Below are positions 1 to 7,061 of a DNA stretch of 64,000 nt, piece by piece (within the stretch, counting starts at the first letter, position 1; every line of letters starts with the position of its first letter). Source of the stretch: Oceanospirillaceae bacterium (GTDB taxonomy: Bacteria > Pseudomonadota > Gammaproteobacteria > Pseudomonadales > Balneatricaceae); the NCBI GenBank assembly GCA_013215445.1, contig JABSRA010000008.1, forward strand, positions 57,350-121,349. Reading direction: 5' to 3'. Made by a program: the position numbers and the translations under genes. The notes below the pieces were generated by a model. That model had not been told where the DNA came from. It did no database searches and worked only from the letters and a program-made list of their open reading frames with translations.

Positions 1-268
1 CTCAATACTATCTTTATCACATTTTGCTATCTTGAGATGAGCTTAGCTTCTAAAACAAACCAATAATAATTTTTATAAAACTTACTATCTACACTCCCTT
101 TTTTAGAAAAATAAAGCTATAGTGAATTTATCAACGTTGCTTGATAATATTTTTTAATCACCTAAACAGAGGACATCTCACCTTACAGCCGTTTAACTTT
201 TTGGCTCACTGGAAAATACTTTTATCGTTAAAAGTATTCAGAACATACAGAACAGTAAGGAAACGCAA

Positions 269-628
269 ATGATTATAAACATTACCCATCGCAGTGAAAA
301 AGTATCACCTGCAGTTAAAGAAAAAATTGAAAACTGGCTAAATCACAGCCAGCAACGCTATGACATTATTACTAGCGCACAAGTGACCATTGACACTTCA
401 GAGCGCGGTGACGATATAGAGGCAACACTTCATACTAGCGGCAAAGAGATATATGCAAAGACCCATGCTGCCAACTTATTTGCAGCCATCGATTCTCTCA
501 CCGATAAAATCGACCGCCAACTCGCTAAAGCCAAGGATAAAATGAACTCCAAGAAAGGAGGCCCCAGGCATCTAGAGGTAGCGGCAGAAGAGATACCCGT
601 TGAAGAGCCGAGCACTCTCGAGGCTTAA
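269..628 (+). CDS. hpf: Ribosome hibernation promoting factor (HPF/RaiA family)
   Basis: A 119-residue protein of the short HPF/YfiA family. These proteins bind the decoding centre of the 30S subunit in stationary phase and block or dimerise idle ribosomes. The sequence shows the family pattern of a beta-alpha-beta-beta-beta-alpha fold: the start MIINITHRSEKVSP, a central THAANLFAAIDSLTDKIDRQL helix, and a basic KAKDKMNSKKG stretch. A short acidic tail (residues about 100-119) is closer in length to RaiA than to minimal HPF. A Shine-Dalgarno-like aaggaa lies upstream of the ATG. In many gammaproteobacteria hpf sits beside rpoN and ptsN, but neither is in this window and the 268 bases upstream hold no gene I can support. 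Confidence 0.93.
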   Translation: MIINITHRSEKVSPAVKEKIENWLNHSQQRYDIITSAQVTIDTSERGDDIEATLHTSGKEIYAKTHAANLFAAIDSLTDKIDRQLAKAKDKMNSKKGGPRHLEVAAEEIPVEEPSTLEA

Positions 629-639
629 TCTATCAAATA

Positions 640-663
640 CTCCCGAAGCAAAGGTTTCGGGAG
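640..663 (+). terminator. Hairpin after hpf
   Basis: An 8-bp stem, CTCCCGAA paired with TTCGGGAG around an 8-nt loop, begins 12 bases after the hpf stop codon. It is not followed by a T run on the plus strand, so it is at best a weak intrinsic terminator or an mRNA 3'-end stabilising stem. Confidence 0.45.
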
Positions 664-812
664 ATCAAAAAACATTACGACTACTTCTAAACCCTAATTT
701 TAAACCCTAAAAAATTACTTTTCTGCACAAAAAAACCTTTTTTCGCTAAAAAGCAGTCAAAATAACGACGAAAAAATGCTACATTACTCAACATCATTTT
801 ATCGAATAATCA

Positions 813-841
813 TTGACAAACGAAAGTGATATACCTACTCT
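813..841 (+). promoter_or_regulatory. Sigma-70-type promoter of the flavodoxin gene
   Basis: TTGACA at 813-818 and TACTCT at 836-841 are separated by 17 bases, a good -35/-10 pair. The predicted start point (about 848) lies just upstream of the Fur-box-like sequence and about 55 bases before the flavodoxin start codon. Read by eye; not experimentally supported. Confidence 0.55.
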
Positions 842-855
842 CTCTTATCTCAAAC

Positions 856-874
856 GATAATGATTGTTATTTAG
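856..874 (+). promoter_or_regulatory. Fur-box-like operator
   Basis: GATAATGATTGTTATTTAG matches the classical 19-bp Fur consensus perfectly over its first nine bases and partly over the rest (13 of 19). The core AATGATTGTTATT is a near-palindrome. It lies directly downstream of the predicted start point of the flavodoxin promoter, where a bound repressor would block transcription. This fits flavodoxin replacing ferredoxin under iron limitation. Inference from sequence match and position. Confidence 0.6.
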
Positions 875-901
875 AAACTATTTACATAATTGGAATTACC
901 A

Positions 902-1405
902 GTGAGCATAGCACTTTTTTACGGTACAACGACCGGTAACACAGGAGATGTAGCCGAAAAAGTTCAGCTGCATCTTGAGAATATAGAACTTTTTGACGTG
1001 GCTGACTCCCCTCTTAATATTATTGAAAATTATCAGCAGATAATTTTTGCCATACCAACCTGGGACTATGGCGAAGTACAAGAAGACTGGCAAGAAGTGT
1101 GGGATGAGGTTGATACGCTGGACTTCACCGGTAAGACCGTGGCTTTTATTGGTCTGGGAGATCAGTACGGTTATGCCGAGTGGTTTCTTGATGCTATGGG
1201 CATGCTACACGACAAAGTCGTCGCTAAAGGAGCCAGCATTGTGGGTCACTGGCCTACCGACAGCTATGAATTTGACGAGTCTAAAGCACTCACTGCCGAT
1301 AAAAAGTTTTTCATCGGCTTAGCTATTGATGATGATTGCCAAAACGAACTTAGCGATGAAAGAATTGAACAGTGGTGTGAACAGGTTAGCTTAGAGTTTG
1401 GCTAA
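902..1405 (+). CDS. Flavodoxin, long-chain type
   Basis: A small FMN-binding electron carrier of about 167 residues, the length of long-chain flavodoxins (FldA/FldB/IsiB). The phosphate-binding loop YGTTTGNTGDV is at the N-terminus. The two FMN-stacking regions are visible as PTWDYGEVQEDW and GLGDQYGYAEWFLDAMG, the second containing the long-chain insertion. I prefer the GTG at 902, which has GGAA seven bases upstream. A TTG at 890 would add four residues. The promoter carries a Fur-box-like sequence, so the gene is probably induced by iron starvation and substitutes for ferredoxin. Whether it is the fldA or fldB orthologue cannot be decided here. Confidence 0.9.
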   Translation: MSIALFYGTTTGNTGDVAEKVQLHLENIELFDVADSPLNIIENYQQIIFAIPTWDYGEVQEDWQEVWDEVDTLDFTGKTVAFIGLGDQYGYAEWFLDAMGMLHDKVVAKGASIVGHWPTDSYEFDESKALTADKKFFIGLAIDDDCQNELSDERIEQWCEQVSLEFG

Positions 1406-1430
1406 TTAATACTTATCTAATCCGTCACTT

Positions 1431-1450
1431 AGCGCTCATTTTCGAGCGCT
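1431..1450 (+). terminator. Hairpin after flavodoxin
   Basis: A perfect 7-bp stem (AGCGCTC / GAGCGCT, 6-base loop) 25 bases after the flavodoxin stop. No T run follows, so it is a weak candidate terminator. Confidence 0.4.
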
Positions 1451-1657
1451 ACCTCTCTACCCGCTCGATTCGAGCCACACATTGCCAATCTCAATAACTT
1501 ATTGCAGGCCATCTGCTATTCAAATATAATCTATTAGCTTAAAGATCATTGCAGTTTATATTATTGAATCTATTTTGTTTTCTTATTAAAAGCCCTTCCA
1601 AAAAAGCAAGAAACAACATACTCTCTGGTGCTGTAATAAATTTTCATAGGAGAGGAC

Positions 1658-3154
1658 ATGTTTAGACTGGTTGGTATTTTTTTAGTAGTTGCTATCGCCG
1701 CTGCTTCTTATTTTTTAGTCTTTGAAGACTCCGTATTACCGAGCGCAGATTTAGCTCCCCTAACTCAGCAGCAAAACACTGCGCCAATAGCCGCTACTGA
1801 ACCCACAAAGGTTGAAGAAGTTGTACCGGCTCCTCTGGTATTGCCAAAACTTACTAGCTCAGAGAAAAAACAGGCGCAGGCCCATGTTAAAAGCATAACC
1901 TCTAGCGCCTCACAGCCCATTGAAATCACCAGTGCCGATCACTTCGTCACCGCCGATCAATTACTCCAGCTACCTGAACTTGCCCCACTGATAGCCAAGC
2001 TAGAAAGCCCGACCCAAAACCCTGCATTAATAGTCTCTGCCCCTAACACCGCGACAGCCAATTTAAACGACGTGCAAAAAAACGCCGAAAATGCCACAGT
2101 CGCCCAGAGTTTTGCGGTTAAAATCCCCAGTTTTAAGAAAGTCGACAAACTAGCGATTAAGACTGAGCAGCAACCAACAACTGAGCAAAACAAGACCGTC
2201 ATAGAAGTTATAGCCGTGCAGAGCAGCGCCAATCAAATCAGCAACGATCAGAGTGTGATCACTGCAGATCCAGTCAGTAATGCGCAAACCAAGCCTAAAA
2301 TCATTGAAGTCATCGTTAAGAGCCAGACCCCCCCCAAACAGACTAGCACTGTAGAAAAACCTGCTACTATTGAGCAAACGGTGACTGTAGCGAAGCAAAA
2401 TCCCGCCAGCCAAATAAATTCTGCACCCAGCATTACCATCGTAGATAATCTAGCCAACCAAGATCAGCTGATCTCGCCAAGCACCTCTGAAGAGATTCCC
2501 ACGTCACTGTTTAATACCCTGAAGAAAAACTTAGAAGAACTTTCTGATATTAAAGTCAGCGAACTGGCAGCGCTGGTATCAGATAATATTATCAGTGTGC
2601 AAGACCCTAAGCCGACAGCGCAAATGACACTTAAGGCTGAGTCTGCAACTAAGCCTATTCAAACCCAAGCGCCAGCAAGCACTGCCACCACCCCTATTGT
2701 GGCACCCAAACCCACCATCACTGCACAACAAACCAAAGATCTTTCTAAAGATAACCGCATCACTTTACGCGAGTTATTGAGTGAAACTGAATCCGATCAA
2801 AAGCGCATTTTTTATCTGCATGCCGTTAACGTGTCAGATGAGCAAGGTATTTGGGGAATTATCCAACAGGGACTGATGGGGACTTTTTCCAAAGGTATCA
2901 CACTGGCACAAGCTAACGGTGAAGTCAGAGCGCTGATACCTCAAGATGCGGATGAAATGCTAAGCAGCAAAAAGAGCTCTTTCCTGGGAAGATTATTAAA
3001 CTACAAAGTGCTGACCACTTACGTCTACAATTATGAGCAGGGCTATATCGGCAAAAACCCCGACATCATAAAACCCGGCCAACAACTCATCATTGTTACT
3101 TTTACAGAAGATGAATTAATGAGTGTTTACCAGCATTTCAAAGCGCTACATTAA
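1658..3154 (+). CDS. Membrane-anchored Pro/Thr/Gln-rich protein with LysM-like end
   Basis: A 498-residue protein I cannot name. Residues about 3-22 form one hydrophobic segment (LVGIFLVVAIAAASYFLVF), read as a signal anchor that leaves the rest in the periplasm. Residues about 35-365 are low-complexity, rich in T, P, Q, A, S and short E/VIEV repeats, and look like a flexible spacer. The last 130 residues look folded. They end with NPDIIKPGQQLIIVTF, which resembles the closing strand of a LysM peptidoglycan-binding motif (N-x-I-x-P-G-Q-x-L). The start has a clear AGGAGAGG ribosome binding site. The layout (anchor, spacer, possible wall-binding end) suggests a cell-envelope role, but this is inference. 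Confidence 0.75.
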   Translation: MFRLVGIFLVVAIAAASYFLVFEDSVLPSADLAPLTQQQNTAPIAATEPTKVEEVVPAPLVLPKLTSSEKKQAQAHVKSITSSASQPIEITSADHFVTADQLLQLPELAPLIAKLESPTQNPALIVSAPNTATANLNDVQKNAENATVAQSFAVKIPSFKKVDKLAIKTEQQPTTEQNKTVIEVIAVQSSANQISNDQSVITADPVSNAQTKPKIIEVIVKSQTPPKQTSTVEKPATIEQTVTVAKQNPASQINSAPSITIVDNLANQDQLISPSTSEEIPTSLFNTLKKNLEELSDIKVSELAALVSDNIISVQDPKPTAQMTLKAESATKPIQTQAPASTATTPIVAPKPTITAQQTKDLSKDNRITLRELLSETESDQKRIFYLHAVNVSDEQGIWGIIQQGLMGTFSKGITLAQANGEVRALIPQDADEMLSSKKSSFLGRLLNYKVLTTYVYNYEQGYIGKNPDIIKPGQQLIIVTFTEDELMSVYQHFKALH

Positions 3155-3168
3155 CCACTAGATCGCGG

Positions 3169-3717
3169 TTAATAACTGCCAAAATAGACACTGTGCTCGC
3201 CACTTTGCAGATAGAGTTTTTGCGCTGCTGCATCATCTATCGCTAATGCCACTAACTGGTAGTACAAATTGCGGCTAATTTTCCCCTCCATGTTGTCTCG
3301 CACTTGCAGGTAGTGACTGGGTTCTCCTGTGATTTCATTGACAGATACGCGTAATTTATCGGCTTGATCAAGTATCACCACATCTTCGGTGATACTAACG
3401 AAACGCAACTGCGTGTCCTGCCCCTCAGGCACTTGCTCTAGATGAATAAAATAAAAGGGCACGTCTGCTACTTTAATCCGCCATTTCTCATGCGGAGTCT
3501 TTAAAAAATACTGATCGCCTTCGCGACATAAAATTCGCGCGAACATCCGTGGTATCGCCGTGCGCTTAAAAACATCCCCACAGTGACGCCAGACGCCCTG
3601 TGTGTCGATACTGATATCTATGTCCCCCGACAATGCAGGGTGCCACAGATGCAGTGGTGGCGGCGAGCCTTGCTCAACACTGTTAATTATCTTTTCAAAA
3701 TCAAAGGTAGTTGGCAT
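3169..3717 (-). CDS. DUF1285 family protein
   Basis: A 182-residue protein of the DUF1285 family, known from structural genomics as a two-lobed soluble fold of unknown function. Recognisable stretches are PPLHLWHPALSGDIDISI, GVWRHCGDVFKRTAIPRMFA and FLKTPHEKWRIKVADVPF. No signal peptide or membrane segment is present. The gene converges on the preceding gene with only 14 bases between stop codons, where a short inverted repeat (TTAACC / GGTTAA) could serve both. Function unknown. Confidence 0.88.
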   Translation of the reverse strand: MPTTFDFEKIINSVEQGSPPPLHLWHPALSGDIDISIDTQGVWRHCGDVFKRTAIPRMFARILCREGDQYFLKTPHEKWRIKVADVPFYFIHLEQVPEGQDTQLRFVSITEDVVILDQADKLRVSVNEITGEPSHYLQVRDNMEGKISRNLYYQLVALAIDDAAAQKLYLQSGEHSVYFGSY

Positions 3718-3906
3718 AAGGTATAACTTCTATAGTTAATAAGTGGCCAGATATTAACCACAGCATGGCAAAATCTGAAGAGAATGACCCTCTATTAGGT
3801 TTTCTCATCTTAACGTTAATTTATATCATATACAGATCTATTAACATGAATAATATTCACTGCTATACTAATTTCATCATTAACTTAATCATAGTGGATA
3901 TTAAAC

Positions 3907-4857
3907 ATGCGTGCCAATCTAGCGACTCGACTCAGTGACCCAAACCGTGGGGTATATTTTGTGGGAACAACCCCACCAAGAGCCGAAGTTGCCGAAATGG
4001 ATATGCACATCATCGCAGATAAGTTATTACAACGACTCACCTCCATTGATTACGATGGTTTGGTGGTCTATGACATTCAAGATGAGAGTAGTCGTACAGC
4101 GACACCTAGGCCCTTTCCATTTAAAGCGACCTATGACAGCCGCGTCTATTCAAGCGTGCTCAGTAAAAAATCTAGCCATCCAACCATTACTTATAAAAGT
4201 GTCTCGGCGAGATCAAAGCAAGAGTTTAACCAATGGTTAGAGCAGGCTTGGACTGAATACGGCATACGCAATTTGGTATTGGTCGGCAGCCCCTCTTCGA
4301 CCGGCAACATTCAGTTACCGCTCAAAGATGCCTATAAGGCACTTGAAGCTCATGAACGCAGTTTTAATTTAGGTGGCGTTGCCATAGCCGAGCGTCACGT
4401 TAAAAAGGGTGATGAGCATCTGCGCATGCAGCAAAAAAGCATTGATGGCTGCAATTTTTTTATCACTCAAGCCGTCTATGATGCCGATGCGACTATCGAC
4501 CTACTGCAGCAGTATGCTGCACTGTGTAAAGAGCAGGGGGTTAAAGCCAATCGGGTGATCTTAACATTCACCCCCTGTGGCAGCCAGAAAACCTTAGATT
4601 TCATGCAGTGGCTGGGAATAGCCACGCCGAGCGCTATAAAAACTCGGATACTCAACGCGCCAGATTCACTGGTTGAATCTATTGCTATTTGCGAGGAGAA
4701 CTTACAAAAAATCTTAAACTACTGCCTGAGTTTAGACATCCCACTGGGATTAAACATCGAGAGCTTAACCAACCGTAAAGAGGAGATTGACGCGTCGATT
4801 AAGCTGTTTAAATTGCTCAAGGCAACTTTAGATTTAAATTTGGCTAAGCGCGCTTAA
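3907..4857 (+). CDS. Methylenetetrahydrofolate reductase-like protein
   Basis: A 316-residue protein resembling the MetF/MTHFR TIM-barrel family. It shows a barrel-like opening GVYFVGTTPPRAEVAEMD, a second strand DYDGLVVYDIQDES, a strand NLVLVGSPSSTG, the flavin-side NFFITQAVYDADATIDLL (compare the conserved F-I-T-Q-x-x-Y/F in MetF), and VILTFTPCGS. The F-I-T-Q motif supports the assignment. The canonical N-terminal catalytic E-F/V-x-P-P is replaced by G-T-T-P-P, so it may not be a classical 5,10-methylene-THF reductase. The gene stands alone on its strand. Weak ribosome binding site (GTGGAT). The substrate is not predictable from sequence. Confidence 0.68.
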   Translation: MRANLATRLSDPNRGVYFVGTTPPRAEVAEMDMHIIADKLLQRLTSIDYDGLVVYDIQDESSRTATPRPFPFKATYDSRVYSSVLSKKSSHPTITYKSVSARSKQEFNQWLEQAWTEYGIRNLVLVGSPSSTGNIQLPLKDAYKALEAHERSFNLGGVAIAERHVKKGDEHLRMQQKSIDGCNFFITQAVYDADATIDLLQQYAALCKEQGVKANRVILTFTPCGSQKTLDFMQWLGIATPSAIKTRILNAPDSLVESIAICEENLQKILNYCLSLDIPLGLNIESLTNRKEEIDASIKLFKLLKATLDLNLAKRA

Positions 4858-4872
4858 TCCTTTGCTTCAAAT

Positions 4873-4906
4873 CAGTAACTGAGGATTCATTCAGCCTCAG
4901 TTGCTG
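4873..4906. terminator. Bidirectional hairpin between convergent genes
   Basis: A 12-bp stem, CAGTAACTGAGG (4873-4884) paired with CCTCAGTTGCTG (4895-4906) with one G-T wobble, around a 10-base loop. It lies 15 bases past the MetF-like stop codon and overlaps the last few codons of the small gene on the other strand. No poly-T tract follows on either side. Confidence 0.5.
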
Positions 4907-5004
4907 GCCATCAGCAATAATAATACCGCCGCTAGGCTGACAAAAATCATGATCAAACGCATTCTCTGACAGCTTTTACAGACCTTTCTTTTTTTTACTT
5001 TCAT
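4897..5004 (-). CDS. 35-residue CxxC membrane peptide, downstream of yciH
   Basis: A short frame that starts with ATG immediately after the yciH stop codon (TAG then ATG, no gap) and ends at a TGA. The product has a very basic head with a Cys-x-x-Cys pair (MKVKKRKVCKSCQRMR) followed by one hydrophobic helix (LIMIFVSLAAVLLLLMA). This is what a small inner-membrane protein with a cytoplasmic metal- or redox-capable knuckle would look like. The zero-base junction implies translational coupling to yciH. I do not recognise a named family. The coherent design (basic head, helix, stop) makes chance less likely, but conservation is untested. Confidence 0.5.
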   Translation of the reverse strand: MKVKKRKVCKSCQRMRLIMIFVSLAAVLLLLMASN

Positions 5005-5379
5005 CTAGCCACCTGCCAGTTTCACCTTGTATTGACGTTTTTCCAGAAAGACTTTGAGCACTTGGCGTTGATCACCCTGAATTTCAATCACGCCCGCTTT
5101 TACTGCGCCGCCGGTACCACAGTGTTGCTTCATTGCTTTCGCCAGCAGCTTTAATTCTTTATCGCCAAGGGAGACACCCTTGATTAACGTGACACCTTTA
5201 CCCTTTCGGCCCTTAGTCTCACGATGAATACGCACAATGCCATCTAACGTGGACAATCGCTGCTGCTCTGATATCTGCTGGCAGCAGCACTCTTTGATAG
5301 GCGCTGCACAGCCGGGGCACATATTGCCGCTATCAGTTGAATAAACCAATCCACCGAGCTGCTCTTTTAATGATTTCAA
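5005..5379 (-). CDS. yciH: SUI1/eIF1-like translation factor YciH
   Basis: A 124-residue member of the SUI1/eIF1 family. Bacterial YciH is an eIF1-like protein that can discriminate against aberrant initiation complexes. The C-terminal SUI1 domain is clear (RETKGRKGKGVTLIKGV, LAKAMKQHCGTGGAVKAG, IEIQGDQRQVLKVFLEK). The N-terminus carries a four-cysteine cluster, CPGCAAPIKECCCQ, more Cys-rich than in E. coli and plausibly metal-binding. The start is TTG at 5379 with AAGAGAAC upstream. It lies 12 bases downstream of dgt and is directly followed by a 35-residue membrane peptide, so the three probably form one transcript. Confidence 0.92.
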   Translation of the reverse strand: MKSLKEQLGGLVYSTDSGNMCPGCAAPIKECCCQQISEQQRLSTLDGIVRIHRETKGRKGKGVTLIKGVSLGDKELKLLAKAMKQHCGTGGAVKAGVIEIQGDQRQVLKVFLEKRQYKVKLAGG

Positions 5380-5391
5380 TGCTTTGTTCTC

Positions 5392-6726
5392 TTAATGTAC
5401 TGTGGTTATACCGCCAATCTGACGAGAGAGGTAGGCGGCATAGTTATCTGTCATGCCGGAGATGAAATCTAAAACTCGCATGTAACTATGGTATAACTCC
5501 CAATCCGGCTTGGGGGCGTGGATGCCCATTAGACTTAGGATTTTCTCACTGCGATAACTCAACTGTCCACTCTCTTGCTGATTTTTTTGATATTGTTCGA
5601 AAACCGCATGACAAAAAGAATCCAGCAACACCCCTAAACTACTATAGGCACCCACCTCTAACTCGGTTTTGCGGGTATCGGGAAAAACCTCGTCACGAGC
5701 CAGATGTTTGGCCGCAGCCAAACCTTGGGCGACACATTTATCACCATCAACTAATAACTCTCCCCGGTATTTCCCCTGCATAATGGCCGGGTAATTATGC
5801 ATAAAAGCATTGATAACCGATTCAACCATATTTTCCATGGCCTTACCGCGCAGTGCCGATATTTTGCGCCGAGAGGATGCCTGGGAGTGAAAGACACTGT
5901 CGTCAAATTCCAAATCACCACAGAGTTGTTGCAAGATGGGTTTAATGCGGGCAAAGGATAATATATTTAACTCCATCGCATCTTCTAAATCTAGAATAGC
6001 GTAACAAATGTCGTCAGCGGCCTCCATTAAATAGGCCAGCGGATGACGACACCAATGATTATCACCGAGCGAAATGAGCCCTAACTCCCCGGCTAACTTC
6101 TTCATGAAATCTAGCTCGGTCAAGTAACAACTAAATTTTCCCTTGTCACTCGCTTGCATCGATAACCAAGGGTATTTAATCAACGTGCCTAAGGTCGGGT
6201 AAGTTAAGCGCAAGCCTCCATCATACAAATGATTCTCGATGGTAGTCACCACCCTAAACCCCTGTGCATTACCTTCAAAGGTCTGTATATCACACTGTTG
6301 CTCTGGGCTGAGAGAGGCAATCAGTTGCTCGCCCTTTGCCTGCTTGAACCAATCGCGGATGGCATATTCGCCAGCATGGCCGAAGGGGGGATTGCCAATA
6401 TCATGGGCGAGGCAAGCCGACTGTACTATCATACCCAAATCATGAGGACTCACCCAGGAAGGTAATTTATCCTGAATGAGTTCCCCCACTCTAATCCCAA
6501 GGCTGCGTCCAATACTACCCACTTCAATGGAATGGGTTAAACGGGTGTGGATATGATCATTTAAGGCCAGCGGATGGACTTGTGTTTTTCGTCCTAGCCG
6601 CCGAAATGCGCTAGAGAATATAATACGATCATGATCTTTGTGGAAATGACTACGACCCAGCTCTTGGGGTAGATCTTCATGACCATATCTTTTTGGCGTT
6701 AGCAATTTTTGCCATTGCATTGACAT
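5392..6726 (-). CDS. dgt: dGTPase-like HD-domain dNTP triphosphohydrolase
   Basis: A 444-residue HD-superfamily enzyme that hydrolyses dNTPs to deoxynucleoside plus tripolyphosphate. Residues about 35-65 hold the arginine-rich FRRLGRKTQVHP region and the first metal histidine (RLTHS, H65). The HD pair is at H108-D109 (CLAHDIGNPPFGHAG). The length is that of the shorter dGTPase-like class rather than the roughly 505 residues of E. coli Dgt, so exact substrate preference is open. The start at 6726 has GAGGAA six bases upstream. It leads an apparent dgt-yciH-small peptide unit and probably has a role in dNTP pool control or phage defence, as known for the family. Confidence 0.92.
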   Translation of the reverse strand: MSMQWQKLLTPKRYGHEDLPQELGRSHFHKDHDRIIFSSAFRRLGRKTQVHPLALNDHIHTRLTHSIEVGSIGRSLGIRVGELIQDKLPSWVSPHDLGMIVQSACLAHDIGNPPFGHAGEYAIRDWFKQAKGEQLIASLSPEQQCDIQTFEGNAQGFRVVTTIENHLYDGGLRLTYPTLGTLIKYPWLSMQASDKGKFSCYLTELDFMKKLAGELGLISLGDNHWCRHPLAYLMEAADDICYAILDLEDAMELNILSFARIKPILQQLCGDLEFDDSVFHSQASSRRKISALRGKAMENMVESVINAFMHNYPAIMQGKYRGELLVDGDKCVAQGLAAAKHLARDEVFPDTRKTELEVGAYSSLGVLLDSFCHAVFEQYQKNQQESGQLSYRSEKILSLMGIHAPKPDWELYHSYMRVLDFISGMTDNYAAYLSRQIGGITTVH

Positions 6727-7061
6727 TTCTCATTCCTCGGCACTAGCACTACTTAGCAGTAAACTGTTGAATGCTAAGCATAGTCTGTAATTATCTAGGG
6801 TACAACAGCCTTTAGTTTCAAACGCTAGTCCCTATGCTATTTTCATTGCCCAGTGGCACGCAATGCCCATCGGTAACTCGTTATTAGCAGCAATAGCCTC
6901 ACTTCAACAGCCAGGCTAGAACTGGAACGGGCCGGCTATGCCGCTGGCAATATTGGACCTACAGCGAGGCGCAGAGTGCCCATAACCTCTTAGCAAAAAT
7001 AAGCGAGCGATAAACCATGACTATTAAGTATTTTTATCGCAGCTGATCACGGCCGAAGGTT
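6727..7061. other. Intergenic region between copA and dgt
   Basis: 335 bases without a supported gene. It should hold the dgt promoter (minus strand) and the 3' end of the copA transcript. A 7-bp inverted repeat CGATAAA / TTTATCG lies at about 7009-7040. The middle part is GC-richer than other gaps but has no convincing reading frame. Confidence 0.5.
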
